The notes beneath the pieces were generated by a model that saw only the letters and a list, made by a program, of their open reading frames with translations, was not told the DNA's origin and made no database searches. From Carettochelys insculpta (taxonomy: Eukaryota; Chordata; Testudines; Carettochelyidae), in assembly GCF_033958435.1 (NCBI RefSeq), contig NC_134137.1, positions 225,163,501-225,227,500 on the forward strand: 64,000 bases of DNA. The letters are read 5' to 3'. This document shows positions 1 through 10,419 of this stretch, piece by piece. Positions within the stretch are counted from its first letter, which is position 1; each line of letters begins with the position of its first letter. The translations under genes and the position numbers were made by a program.

Positions 1-39
1 TCTATTCCTAGTAAAATAATAGAACACACATTAAAGAGG

Positions 40-1080
40 AAAATACCACGATATGTCTAGAGACAAAAAACATGGTTTTTGGTACAATAACACAGAATAT
101 GAAGGGAAAATGGTAATAGGTTGTTTTGAGTTTATAATGAAGCATATGATGCTGCATATTGTTGGCCAGAACACTGTGAAGTGGATGGAAAACTGGTGGA
201 GGGACTGTGACCAAAGAATCTTATGGGGGAGAGTTGTCTCATAAGGTACCACAGGGATTGTTCTCAGGTCCAGTCTCTTAAACCTGTAGAAGGAAGGAAA
301 ATGACAACAAAGCCAACAGCATGTAAAGGAATTTGCAGACGGCATTCAAGTGGAAGGCAATGACAAAAGCCAAGGTGGACAGAGGCGGTTGTGCTTCAAA
401 GACATCTTTAACTGTAAGCAGTGGAAATGCATGCACAGCTGTAATTTTGACCCTGTGAATAATGTGAGCATATGAGTAACCTCAATAAATGAACTGAAAG
501 TTAAGCATTTACATAAATCTTTGCAAGAGAGAGGCCAGATGCAAAGGAAACTATATGCACTGGAAGCATGGGCTGAGCATAACAAAATGAGACTCATCTT
601 GGGAAAAGCAGTTGATAGCCCAGGAGGACAATAATCCAAAACACAGATACTGAGCAGGAGGGAGAAAACAGGAAAGCAATCACGTTGGAAGAGATCCGGG
701 TGAATAGGGAGCAGCAAAAAAGGAATGAGCTTGTGACATTGAAACAAAAGAAGCTCACTCTGTTGGGGCTGTGTACACAGAGCAATCACTTCATGGCATA
801 GGGAGATAATAGATCCTTTTTTACAGCTCTCTGGTGCCCCCACCCCAGGAATTCAGTTTTGTTCATCTTGTTACCCAAAACAAATGGCAAATAGGAAGAA
901 GAATAGTTACGAATTTGCAGAAGAGCAACAAAATTGATCAGGGAACTGAAGAGATTTATGAAGAAAGACGAAGGAAAAAAAGGTTAAATATACATTGCTT
1001 TACAAAGAAAGAACTCAGAGGCAGCAGGCATAATAACTATCCAAAGATATTTGAAGCATGTTAATATTAAGGCATAGGAG
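40..1080 (+). pseudogene. Ancient CR1/L3-like LINE relic (reverse transcriptase region)
   Basis: Short islands read like a decayed CR1-clade reverse transcriptase. Around 205-280 the DNA resembles the segment that encodes the GVPQGS-type block. Near 330-345 'tttgcagacggc' resembles the catalytic F/Y-A-D-D segment. At 920-985 'agaagagcaacaaaattgat' resembles the C-terminal QRRAT-type block that is intact in the CR1 at 4180-5616. These islands follow one another in the right order on the plus strand, with stops and indels between them. No continuous frame survives. The 165-residue minus-strand frame over 346-843 is probably chance. The match was judged by eye, so the boundaries are rough and the subfamily is unknown. 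Confidence 0.5.
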
Positions 1081-2651
1081 GGATTGATTAAGGTGATAGC
1101 AGGGTAAGAACTGGGAATAATGGGATTAAACTAAGAAAGGAAAATCAGATTGCACCGTTGGCCCTGATTCGGTTCTTACATCAGTGTCAATTAGCAGTAA
1201 CTCCCATGAAGTCAATGGTGTCACACTAGTATACAATAGATATGAGTGAAATTGCAAACAAGAACTAGGTCATCTATGTCTCTCTAACTTATTTGATTCT
1301 TTTGTACACCAAAAAGGCTTAGTGGTGGGAGGTTTGTTTGTTTGTTTGTTTGTTTGTTTGACTTGTTCCTTATTTTCAAGAAAAGCGGACACTTGATTGT
1401 GCATGTAGTCCCTCCCTGTGAAATTCATATTGCTGAAGAGGCAAACAGCTTGGCTGGATTTTTCAGCAGCTGTGGATAACCTTATGACCATTAATAGACA
1501 TGTATTGAATTAAGAGAAGATCTTAAGGACCATCCAGCACATTTTTCAGGATGATTGTTATTACAAACATTTATATTATGGTAGTGCATAGAAGTCAAGG
1601 AGAGGAGGGACCCACTGTACTTGGTGCTGTATAAACCTACAGTAAAAACTGCCCCCGCCTCATGCTTCCAGCTGTCCACTGATCACATGTGGGATGGGAA
1701 AGTACTGAGGAATCTTTGAATCCTGCCAATAGATACCACACTGCACAAACTGGCCATTTCACTGTCCCCCTCAGGGAGGCAGGACACCAGACTGGGTCTC
1801 CTACAGAGCATCATGCTATTTCCATACAGGTTAAAGAGACTCGAACTTTGTCGTATACTCAGACCATGAATTATCTTCTGAGAAAGATCAACAAGCTGAT
1901 CACATGCTAAAAAATCTAAATCATCCCACATGGTGCCAGTTTTCACCACTGAGGTTTGAAGAGCCACCAGTGTTAGAGATGGAAGGAACCCCATTAGGGA
2001 GCATGATTGTAGAAAGAAGCTCACTTTAGACTCAAGTAGAGTGAATGGCCGGGTGAAATGCACTGCATTTTCACAGCTCACACTGATACTACACCCCCTC
2101 CACAACACGACAAAAGGAACAAGAGGCTGGTGCAAAGTAAAGAACTCCAGGAGGTGGTAAAAAACCAGAACAGTTTTTTTTTCCCCCAGATATTGGAGGG
2201 TATTATGTGCTTTTAAAGCCTTGACCCAAAGCAGGTCAGAAAAGGAGGCTTTTGTTTTAATTCAGAAAAGTCAGGCAGCAGTTCTTTAAATACATCACTG
2301 AAAATACCTTCCAGGCTTTTGGCTTTTGACTTGCAATTCCAATTGCTCTCAACATATGGTCATTATTTCACAGGCTGGGGCATCTGGTCAGCTCCTAGCG
2401 GAACATTCATAAAAGGCCTCTGCACGATGTCATCAGATCTTCTGCTCCAGAGATGCAAATGACGCTGACAGTAAAGGAGATAGGGGAGAGGAGAACAAGT
2501 AGTGGAATTTTCCCATTTATGGGACGTGAAGTGAATTTATGAAGAGGAACCCGTGGAAAGGGGAAAAAGGTGGGGACTGAGGCTCTGCAGAAACACAGCA
2601 GCAGCAAATCCCCCATGCCTAACACCCCTGGACTGTAGCCTCAGACTCGCT
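1081..2651. other. No recognised feature except a (GTTT)n run
   Basis: A (GTTT)7 microsatellite lies at 1332-1360. A 150-codon minus-strand frame (1683-2135) has no motif I recognise and is probably chance. I see nothing else to support here. Confidence 0.5.
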
Positions 2652-2731
2652 GGGTTACCATATTTGACCTTTTAAAAAAAGAGGACACCCCTGAGAGGGA
2701 GTGTATCTGTGTCAGTACCTACCCACTCATG

Positions 2732-3167
2732 GGCTACATCTACACGTGCCCCAAACTTCGAAATGGCCACGCAAATGGCCATTTCGAAGTTTACTAATGA
2801 AGTGCTGAAATGCATATTCAGCGCTTCATTAGCATGCGGGCGGCAGCGGCGCTTCGAAATTGACGCGGCTCACCACTGCACGGCTCATCCCGATGGGGCT
2901 CCTTTTCGAAAGGACGCCACCTTCTTCGAAGTCCCCTTATTCCCATGAGCTCATGGGAATAAGGGGACTTCGAAGTAGGCGGGGTCCTTTCGAAAAGGAG
3001 CCCTGTCTGGATGAGATGCGCGGCGGCGAGCCGCGTCAATTTCGAAGCGCCGCTGCCGCCCGCATGCTAATGAAGCACTGAATATGCATTTCAGCACTTC
3101 ATTAGTAAACTTCGAAATGGCCATTTGCGTGGCCATTTCGAAGTTTGGGGCACGTGTAGACACGGCC
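2732..3167. mobile_element. Palindromic MITE, family 1 (TTCGAA-rich), 3-bp TSD ATG
   Basis: This is a 436-bp near-perfect palindrome centred between 2949 and 2950, at gagctc. The ends are ggctacatctacacg and its inverse, gtgtagacacggcc. ATG flanks it on both sides (2729-2731 and 3168-3170). The 3-bp target duplication is the PIF/Harbinger type. The interior repeats TTCGAA and holds an inverted pair of atgcatattcag-type blocks. Open frames across it (for example 2709-2948 and 2951-3169) are mirror images created by the palindrome and are not genes. It sits in the left arm of the outer element at 2652-5753. Confidence 0.85.
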
Positions 3168-3191
3168 ATGGTGTATTAATATACTGTATAT

Positions 3192-3330
3192 ACTATCAGA
3201 GAGGTAGCCAAGTTAGTCTGTATCTTCAAAAACAACAAGAAGTCCTGTCAGAAGCAGGTCTTTGTCCATGAAAGTTTATGCTCCAAAATATCTGTTAGTC
3301 TATAAAGTGCCACAGGACTTCTTGTTTTTT
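3192..3330. mobile_element. Penelope-like 3' tails in inverted arrangement
   Basis: The left part (atcagagaggtagccaagtt) is a minus-oriented PLE tail. The right part carries a plus-oriented tail (catgaaagtttatgctcc, then ctgttagtctataaagtgcc). The pair aagaagtcctg and caggacttctt forms an inverted repeat at the two ends. TATAC occurs at 3189-3193 and 3331-3335 as a likely target duplication. The insertion lies in the centre of the outer hAT-like element. Confidence 0.7.
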
Positions 3331-3340
3331 TATACATACT

Positions 3341-3761
3341 GGCTGTGTCTACACTAGCCCAAATCTTTGAAATGGACATGCAAACGGCCATTTTGAAGAT
3401 TACTAATGAGGCGCTGAAATACATATTCAGAACCTCATTAGCATGCTGTGGGCCACAGCTCTTCAAAATTGCCACATTTCACTGCCACGCAGCTCATCCA
3501 GATGGGGGCCTTTTTCAAAAGGACCCCGGGAAGTTCAAAATCCCCTTATCCTCTGCTGAGAGAAATAAAAGGATTTCGAAGTTGGCAGGGTCCTTTCGAA
3601 AAGGAGCCCTGTCTGGACGAGCCGTGTGGCACCAAAATGCAGCAATTTCGAAGAGCCGTGGCTGGTGGCATGCTAATGAGGCGCTGAATATGCATTTCAG
3701 CTCCTCACTAGTAATCTTCAAAATGGCCATTTCGAAGATTTGGGCTAGTGTAGATGTAGCC
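3341..3761. mobile_element. Palindromic MITE related to family 1, 3-bp TSD ACT
   Basis: The ends are ggctgtgtctacactagccc and its inverse, with exact ACT duplications at 3338-3340 and 3762-3764. The interior is a diverged copy of the family 1 plan: TTCGAA-type blocks, paired aatgcatattcag-type sequence, and a centre near 3550. It is less perfect than the copy at 2732-3167 and therefore probably older or of another subfamily. The overlapping frames (3345-3818, 3515-3763) are by-products of the palindrome. Confidence 0.8.
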
Positions 3762-4090
3762 ACTGTAACACATTGGGCTTGTCTACACTACCACCCTCCT
3801 TCGAAGGAAGGATGGTAATTAGGGTGTTGGGAGTTTACTAATGAAGTGCTGTGCTGCACACACAGCACTTCATTAAGCAAATTCCTCCCCGCAGCAACTT
3901 CAAAGTTTTAAACTCTGAAGTACTGGCTTGCGTCTAGCCACAGCTCACCCGCCGGTACTTCGAAGTGCCGGGGCAACTTCAAAGTCCTCAACTTCAAAGT
4001 ACCGGCAGGTGAGCCGCAGCTAGACGCAAGCCAGTACTTCAAAGCTTAAAACTTCGAAGTTGCTGGGGGTGGGGGGTGGCATTTGCTTAA

Positions 4091-5598
4091 TCATAGAATC
4101 ATAGAACACTAGGACCGGAAGGGGCCTCTAGAGGCCATCGAGTCCAGTCCCCTGCCCCGACAGCAGGACCGACCACTATCTACACCATCCCTGATAGACA
4201 TCTATCTAACCTGTTCTTAAATATCTCCAGTGAGGGAGATTCCACAACCTCCCTTGGCAACTTATTCCAGTACTTGACCACCCTGACAGTTAGGAACTTT
4301 TTCCTAATGTCCAACCTAAACTTCTCTTGCTGCAGTTTAAGTCCATTGCCTCTTGTTCTCTCCTCAGAGGCCAAGAAGAACAAGTTTTCTCCCTCCTCCT
4401 TATGGCACCCTTTAAGATGTCTGAAAACTGCTATCATGTCCCCCCTCAATCTTCTTTTTTCCAAGCTAAACAAGCCCAATTCTTTCAGCCTTTCTTCATA
4501 AGTCATGTTCTCCAGACCTTTTATCATTCCAGTTGCTCTTCTCTGGACCTTCTCTAATTTCTCCACATCTTTCTTGAATTGGGGTGCCCAGAACTGGACA
4601 CAATATTCCAGCTGAGGTCTAACCAGCGCAGAGTAGAGCGGTAGAATGATTTCTCGTGTCTTGTTCACAACACACCTGCTAATGCATCCCAGAATCATGT
4701 TTGCTTTTTTTGCAACAGCATCACACTGTTGACTCATATTTAACCTGTGATCTACTAGAACCCCTAGATCCCTTTCTGCTGTACTCCTTCCTAGACAGTC
4801 TTTTCCCACTCTGTATGTGTGAAACAGATTATTCCTTCCTAAGTGCAGCACCTTACATTTATCTTTATTAAACTTCATCCTGTTTACTTCAGACCATTTC
4901 TCTAATTTATCTAGATCATTCTGAATTATGACCCTATCCTCCAAGGTAGTTGCAACCCCTCCCAGCTTGGTATCGTCTGCAAACTTAATAAGCGTACTTT
5001 CTATGCCAATATCCAAATCATTAATGAAGATATTGAACAGAACTGGTCCCAAAACAGACCCCTGCGGAACCCCACTTGTTACGCTTTTCCAGCTGGATTG
5101 AGCACCATTAACAACTACACTCTGGGTGCGATTAGCTAGCCAGTTATGCACCCACCTTATTGCAGTGCGATTTAAGTTGGACTTGCCTAGTTTGTCGATA
5201 AGAATGTTATGCGAGACCGTATCAAATGCTTTACTAAAGTCTAGGTATACCACATCCACTGCTTCTCCCTTATCTATGAGTCTCGTTATCGTGTCAAAAA
5301 AAGCTATCAGGTTGGTTTGACATGATTTGTTTTTTACAAAACCATGCTGGCTGTTCCTTATCACTTCACTACCTTCCAAGTGCTTGCAGATGACTTCCTT
5401 AACTACCTGCTCCATTATCTTTCCTGGCACAGAAGTTAAGCTTACTGGCCTGTAATTTCCTGGGTTGTTCTTATTCCCCTTTTTGTAGATGGGCACTATA
5501 TTTGCCCTCTTCCAGTCTTCTGGAATCTCTCCTGTCTCCCATGACTTTCCAAAAATGAGAGCTAACGGCTCAGCTACCTCTTCTATCAGTTCCTTGAG
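4091..5598 (-). mobile_element. CR1 LINE, 5'-truncated
   Basis: On the minus strand the element ends at 4091 in two copies of the terminal octamer (ttctatga), which is the standard CR1 3' end, after a short 3' UTR of about 90 bp. The 5' end is cut at about 5598, inside the region before the reverse transcriptase fingers, so the endonuclease domain and ORF1 are missing. The reverse transcriptase frame is otherwise open to its stop, which points to a fairly recent insertion. It lies within the MITE at 3775-5675 and must be younger than that element. Confidence 0.9.
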
Positions 5599-5616
5599 TG
5601 CAGCACAGCACTTCAT
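4180..5616 (-). CDS. CR1 ORF2 fragment: reverse transcriptase, 478 residues
   Basis: This frame encodes the reverse transcriptase and C-terminal part of CR1 ORF2, which copies CR1 RNA into DNA at a nicked chromosomal target. The visible landmarks, by residue, are: PEDWKRANIVPIYKKG (32-47), NYRPVSLTS (54-62), the catalytic block LDFSKAFD (125-132), SGVPQGSVLGP (181-191), the FADD active site with its two aspartates (212-215), and the C-terminal QRRATGMIKGLENMTYEERL region. No stop interrupts them. The upstream APE-type endonuclease, normally a few hundred residues, is absent because the insertion is 5'-truncated. The first six codons (MKCCAA) come from the interrupted MITE, not from CR1, so the start codon is fortuitous and a functional protein is unlikely. 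The element identity is certain. Activity is not expected. Confidence 0.9.
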   Translation of the reverse strand: MKCCAALKELIEEVAEPLALIFGKSWETGEIPEDWKRANIVPIYKKGNKNNPGNYRPVSLTSVPGKIMEQVVKEVICKHLEGSEVIRNSQHGFVKNKSCQTNLIAFFDTITRLIDKGEAVDVVYLDFSKAFDTVSHNILIDKLGKSNLNRTAIRWVHNWLANRTQSVVVNGAQSSWKSVTSGVPQGSVLGPVLFNIFINDLDIGIESTLIKFADDTKLGGVATTLEDRVIIQNDLDKLEKWSEVNRMKFNKDKCKVLHLGRNNLFHTYRVGKDCLGRSTAERDLGVLVDHRLNMSQQCDAVAKKANMILGCISRCVVNKTREIILPLYSALVRPQLEYCVQFWAPQFKKDVEKLEKVQRRATGMIKGLENMTYEERLKELGLFSLEKRRLRGDMIAVFRHLKGCHKEEGENLFFLASEERTRGNGLKLQQEKFRLDIRKKFLTVRVVKYWNKLPREVVESPSLEIFKNRLDRCLSGMV

Positions 5617-5755
5617 TGGTAAACACCCTAATTACCATCCTTTCTTCGAAGGAGGGTGGTAGTGTAGACACAGCCATTAATACACTGTGAGTTGGTAGAT
5701 ACTGATAGAGATATACTCCCTCTCAGGGGTGTCCTCTTTTTATATGGTAACCCTA

Positions 5756-6155
5756 TCTCAGAGAGGTAGCCCTGTTGGTCTGTATCTTTGCAAAACGAAA
5801 CGAGCAGTCCTGTAGCACCTTAAAGACTAACAATGCTATGTATTAGGTAATGAGCTTTCATAGGTAAGAACTGTGGAGAGATGCAGAACCAGAGTTCACA
5901 GCTGGAATCTCTCAGTAACAAGGTGATCCCAAACCTTAGCTTCAGGACACATCTTTATAACTTTTGATCTTCTATAATATCTTTCACCCAAGGTGTGTAA
6001 TGTGTTCTGCTGAACTATCAGTTCCACTTTGTATTTAGCTGTGACACTCAGAATTAGTTTCTGAAGAAGCACTCTGTGTAAGCTCGAAAGTTTCTCTCTC
6101 TGACTCTATCAGCAGTGGGTCCAATAAAAGTTATCTCACCCATCTTGTGGCCTCA
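5756..6155. mobile_element. Penelope-like tail fragments, divergent pair
   Basis: The left end (5756-5875) reads as a minus-oriented PLE tail: tcagagaggtagccctgttg, then gcagtcctgtagcacc and ttaaagactaac. The right part (about 6058-6150) reads as a plus-oriented tail: ctgaagaagcactctgtgta, agctcgaaag, then gtccaataaaagttatctca. The roughly 180 bp between them are not recognised. The two tails may be one inverted insertion or two separate ones. Confidence 0.6.
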
Positions 6156-8220
6156 TAGCCTAGGGACAATACAGCCCCAACCCTCCCAACAGTCATTCAA
6201 GCCACACAAGCCACTCTTCTCTCCCCAGAGGAGGAGGTACAATTTGCTATACACAAGAATAAGCAGAGCAACCTAATACATTTAACAAGGTGAGATTCCA
6301 TCCTTGCTTTACACCAGAGTCATTATGGTTATTGACAAATGAACAGTTACTAGGGGAAAAAAATCCCCCCTTCTTTGCCTGATCCAGAAGAGCAGCAATG
6401 TTCCCGGCTGTCTTTAGAAAGTAACTGTAAAGAACAAGCACCCTTCATCTTACTTCTCTTACAGACTCAACTCACCTTGAACCACTGATGTCAGCTGACA
6501 GCTATCATACTGTACTAGACTCATGTGAGTGAATGAGTTGTGTTTTTCCCCAGAGTGGCTGGCCCATAGAGAGGTTAAAAGACCTGCTTCTCATGACAGC
6601 AAAAGGTTTTGTTGCACTCCATTACAATCTTAACTTTAGGGGTCCAGATGGATTTAATCCCTGGGCAACACTCACTTCTTGGAGAGTAAAGGCAATAGGG
6701 GGCTTCTGTATGACAGCCCACATTATGAGGGCACACCCACCCCCGTACAACTATTTTACGGCACATGAAGGATGCTTTTGATCAACTCTTCAGCTCACCT
6801 CTTCTCTAATCATGACCCCATAGGTCAGATTTGTTATTTATTGCCTCTTCACTCTAAACCTTTCAGACTGATGGTAGCTGGTCGTACTTCAGGACAAGGG
6901 GTGCATAGTTGCTAGAAGATGGGCAATGTCATCAGTTATTTTTCTTGGAAGGAAGGACAGCCTTTATCTTACATAGACTCAGGTCACTAAACCATTATCC
7001 ACTAAATCATGAATAGCTGGGTTGGCCCTGTGCTTATAATGAAATCATGGCCAACTATGATTTCATGCTTGTCATTGCGACACATAACATGGCCACTAGG
7101 AACTCCACAGCAGCGGAAGTGGGAGTATAACTCAGCTCCTTCAACTTCAAAAACTCCCTTTCCTGGTGCTGGAGTTAAATAAGAATCACCCTCAGCTTGA
7201 GTAGTAGTAGGTCTTATGGCACCAAGCTGAAGAATGCTGATTCCCACCCTGTGGAAAGGGCTGGAGGAAGTCAGCCATTTCATTGCATGTTCTGCGTGAC
7301 TACATAAGAAAACCAAATTCGATTCCTGACTTTTTGCTGCATGGGTTGCTGGTGCTGCTGAATGAGAGGGATACCCTCTGGCCCAATTCATATGTCCTCA
7401 GACACAACTTCCACACAAAGCATGAGGTGGTGGGCGTGTGTGTAGATAGTCTATAAACGAGGGGTTCCTCTGCGGAGAAAACACACCTCTTTGCAGTAGA
7501 AGAGTGGAAATCACATTACATTACACTCTATGCAAACGATGAGCAAGCTGGGTCTCAAACAGAAGAACAGCACGCCACTCACGGCTGCCTATTAAACTGA
7601 TGGACCACATAGTTATGCCCAGGGCTTCTGGAGATAAAAAAAAAAAAAGAGGTTTGTTTCCTCAGAGATCAACATTTTGACTTTATCGACCTTACTGGGG
7701 TTCTGAGGGTTGACCCATTTTAATTTCAGATTGGCATCTCGCATTTTCAGTACCTAAGGATTACCGTTTCCGCCTGTGCTGCAACTCCACTTCCTAACCG
7801 TATCAGTTACCCTCCCCCACCCTGTTCACAAAATCAAGTCGGATCTGACCAGATGGCACATGCTCCCGTGCACTGTGTCAGGCTGCATTAATTCAGGGGA
7901 AATGAATTCTCCTCCAAAACTATATTTATTGCAAACACGGCTGTGTCCAGCCAGTTGTCCTCAGAAAAGCCAAATATTGTTCTGCTCCATGGGCACATGT
8001 GAGGAGGTGGGGTGGGAAAAACCCTGCTGGAGATAGTAGAGGCTAGGATCTAGGGAAGCCCCATATTTGTCCAGGTACAGCTCTTCTGTGCAAACCGACT
8101 TAATCTGTTCATTTGGAATGCAATCAGTTTGCTAGGGCTGAGAGCAATAGAAAGAGGAGGGTCACTGCTCAAAGCCGTTCAGAACCCCTAACCTGTCTAT
8201 TGTTAGTTGTGGTTTCCTAT
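6156..8220. other. No recognised feature
   Basis: There is a run of 13 A at 7636-7648. Short frames (6533-6781, 7002-7391 minus, 7776-8036) show no motif or homology that I can name. Confidence 0.5.
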
Positions 8221-8997
8221 GCTATGTCTTCATGGTGAATGCTATTCCAGGATACAAATGTATCCCAAAATATAGGGTCACCATATCTCCCTGTCTCAAA
8301 TATGGGCCAGGGAGATAGGAGGGTGGGGGGGCAGCTCCCCAGCTGCGTCTGCCAAGGGCTGCCTCCCCTGCTGACCTCCACGGCTGCCTCACTGCCTCAT
8401 GCCTCAGGGAGCCAGGAAGGAAGCAGCCGAGGTACCTATGCTCCTCCCAGTTCCCCTGAGATGCAGGGAGCCAGGAACGTGAGGCAGCCACATGGGTGGG
8501 CTCCCTGCTCCCTGCACCTCATGGAGCTGGGAAGGAGGTGGCTGTGGCACCCATGTGCCTCCCAGCTGCCCGGCCCACTGATGGCTCCCTCTTCCTGTGG
8601 CTGGAGAGCACGTATTCACACCAGCACAGCTGGTGAGGGAAAAGGTCAGCTGGCAAATACGGGACAATTAGCCCCTTTTTAAAAATAAGTAGGGATGCCA
8701 TTTTGGTGCCCTAAATATGGGACTGTCCCACCCAATATGGGACGGATGGTCAACCTGCCAAAATAGCAGGGCTGCAGCTTTTCCCTGCACCCAAAATAGC
8801 CATTTCAAGTGCAGTATTCGGGTACCACTAGTTATACAAGGGGTAACAAAACTTTCAGAATAGCCACTTATTCCAAACTTCAGTGCCATTTGGATGGCAC
8901 CAAGTTGGGAATAAAGAATTTTGAAATAATTTATGAAATTTGCATAGTGCAAACTGTGTAAATTATTTTGAAAATAACTCGCTATGTCGATACAGCC
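8221..8997. mobile_element. MITE-like element interrupted by a hAT element
   Basis: The left end gctatgtcttcatgg and the right end gacatagc (reading inward from 8997, ending in agggctgtatc) resemble the GGCTnnGTCTACA-type ends of the palindromic MITEs here. Interior blocks such as gctattcc and cttattccaaac recur. The termini are diverged and no target duplication is convincing, so family membership is tentative. A clean hAT insertion occupies 8273-8757. Confidence 0.45.
8273..8757. mobile_element. Non-autonomous hAT element with 8-bp TSD CCAAAATA
   Basis: The left terminus tagggtcaccat matches the inverse of the right terminus atggtcaacctg. The flanking 8-mers CCAAAATA (8265-8272 and 8758-8765) are identical, which is the hAT signature. 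Subterminal segments mention atatgggac repeatedly. The interior is GC-rich (8320-8600), with direct copies of gggagccaggaa and ctgcctcatgcctcagg-type sequence. No transposase is encoded. Frames such as 8239-8682 are only GC-rich open stretches. Confidence 0.8.
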
Positions 8998-9739
8998 CTA
9001 CAAAATACAGATTGGCAGAAAGGAAGATTTTGCTGGATCACAGGCATCATCTAGAATGCCTCACCTCCACATTTCTGACCAAGCCTTGAGACAAAGGTCT
9101 GACCCAGAACAATCAAACCTAGGTTTTTAAACCAAAACCAATCCACAGTCGACTGGATTTTGAGAGCTCGGGATGTGGTTTGTGGAGAACCATATAGTGC
9201 AGGGAGGAGCAGTAAAGCTGATGGTTTGGTATCTCAGCAGGACATCTCAGTGCCTTCATTCAAAGTGCTTGCGGACTGGCAACGAAACGTTTCTTGGAAT
9301 GTACATCTGAGGCTTTAAAAATCAGAAGAAAGCTTGTGTTGGGAATGGAGAAGGGTCTTCTCTGTTAAGTCGGAGGACGGGCGTGCTGGATTACTATACA
9401 CCCAACTCTGGCAAAGGCTTCACCTGTCAGTGACACTGGGCCAACTACTTCACCTCTCTGTGGCTCTGGGCAGGTTATTCATGAATTGTCTTGTAGGAGG
9501 TCTCTTGCCTCTTTGCCTGGAGAATCTGGTGTTGTGCTTTATGACAGATGAAATACTTGCCTACCTGGACCACTGTTGCAATCTGTCATAGAAATTCATT
9601 TGTGTCCAGCTGTCAAATGTTTATGTATTTACCATTTTATATAGTGCCTTGAACAACACCTAAGTGCAGTACTGTAATTATCATAATCATATAGAGAGAC
9701 TCTTAATGTGGCTAATAATATTTTGCTTTCATCCACGGG
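8998..9739. other. No recognised feature
   Basis: A short direct repeat, gtgacactgggccaactact versus gtggctctgggcaggttatt, lies at about 9430-9480. An 85-codon frame (9334-9591) covers it but shows no known domain. Confidence 0.45.
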
Positions 9740-9835
9740 GGCCTGCAAGGCTGATTTAAGGCCTGTTTGCCCAGCTTTGAGAGCTCCTTGGACGAATGCC
9801 TGCTACAACACAAATAATTGTTATTAATTATTCTT
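9740..9835 (+). repeat. MIR-like SINE 3' tail (weak)
   Basis: The sequence agctttgagagctccttgga followed by an A/T-rich attgttattaattattc end resembles the 3' tail of CORE/MIR SINEs (cgctttgagatcctctggat type, then an attatt repeat). The match is short and made by eye. Confidence 0.4.
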
Positions 9836-9959
9836 TCTGCCCAGTTCCCTATCACAGTTACTCAGTTCAAGGATCAAAAGTGGAGACAAACTGGAATGTA
9901 AGCACATTACTATGTCTGTAATGCACCACAGCTGCTGACAAGCAAAAGCTCCTGATAGG

Positions 9960-10200
9960 AAGGGGAGAGTGCAGTGGAGTGTGCTGGGATGACACGTAGG
10001 AGAGCTGGGTTCACTACTCTTTTTTGCCATGCACTTCCTGGGTGATGAGGGGTAGTTCCCCTGGCTTCTCTATGCCTAGGTCACCCACTTGTACAATGGG
10101 GGTAATAGCTCTGCCATACCACACAGGGACATTGTAGGGATAACTCCCTTAATGATGGTGAGGTGCTCAGATACTGGGGCACAGGAGCTCCTAACAGAGA
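9960..10200 (+). repeat. MIR-like SINE
   Basis: Landmarks in MIR order are: agagctgggttcactact (box B region), a decayed CORE with cttctctatgcctaggtcac, acttgtacaatgggggtaat (tgtaaaatgggg block), and ctctgccataccacacaggg. The copy is old and diverged. Confidence 0.6.
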
Positions 10201-10419
10201 TACACAGGCATCAGGGCCATCAATAGGAATCAAACATGGAACCACCAGCATCTAAAGTATAATCACTGTTACTGGGGGCTTACAGAAGTTACACCTCTGG
10301 TGCTGACTGGTGTAGCCTGTAGGGCCAACTATGAGAAAGAGACAAGCGTGATGCTAATGAATTATCCATTGAGATGCACAGGCATTCAAGTGCCATTTTG
10401 TGCTGCAAGAATCACACTG

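Larger units (their letters stand above)
3775..5675. mobile_element. Palindromic MITE interrupted by a CR1, 3-bp TSD ATT
   Basis: The left piece (3775-4090) and right piece (5599-5675) are parts of one palindromic element. Its ends are gggcttgtctacactacc and its inverse, flanked by ATT at 3772-3774 and 5676-5678. The block aagtgctgtgctgcac in the left arm is matched in inverted form by gtgcagcacagcactt at the right junction. That shows the CR1 at 4091-5598 landed inside this element, with roughly 10 bp of it lost. The left piece is itself a hairpin, with paired agtactggcttgcgtctag blocks. Confidence 0.8.
2652..5753. mobile_element. Outer hAT-like palindromic MITE, opened by nested insertions
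   Basis: The left arm (2652-2728) and right arm (5679-5753) are inverted copies. Both have the terminus gggttaccata, the block aagaggacacccctgag, and a block ending in a version of gtatctaccaactca. The centre is a near-palindrome around gtgtattaata. Removing the inserted elements leaves a small, mostly palindromic element of roughly 200 bp. The terminus resembles that of the 8273-8757 element, which has an 8-bp target duplication, so a hAT assignment is reasonable. No clear duplication flanks this outer copy. A PLE tail abuts its right end. It has no coding capacity. Confidence 0.65.

Noticed and set aside
346..843. 165-codon minus-strand frame
   Set aside because: It lies antisense to a decayed CR1/L3-like relic and has no recognisable domain.
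2709..3818. Similar proteins on both strands (KDP…FEVPLFP type)
   Set aside because: They are mirror translations of palindromic MITEs; the same peptides appear at 30851-31274.
2652..5753. CRISPR-like or regulatory array of TTCGAA repeats
   Set aside because: The repeats are inverted blocks of MITEs with no regular spacing or spacers, in a eukaryotic genome.
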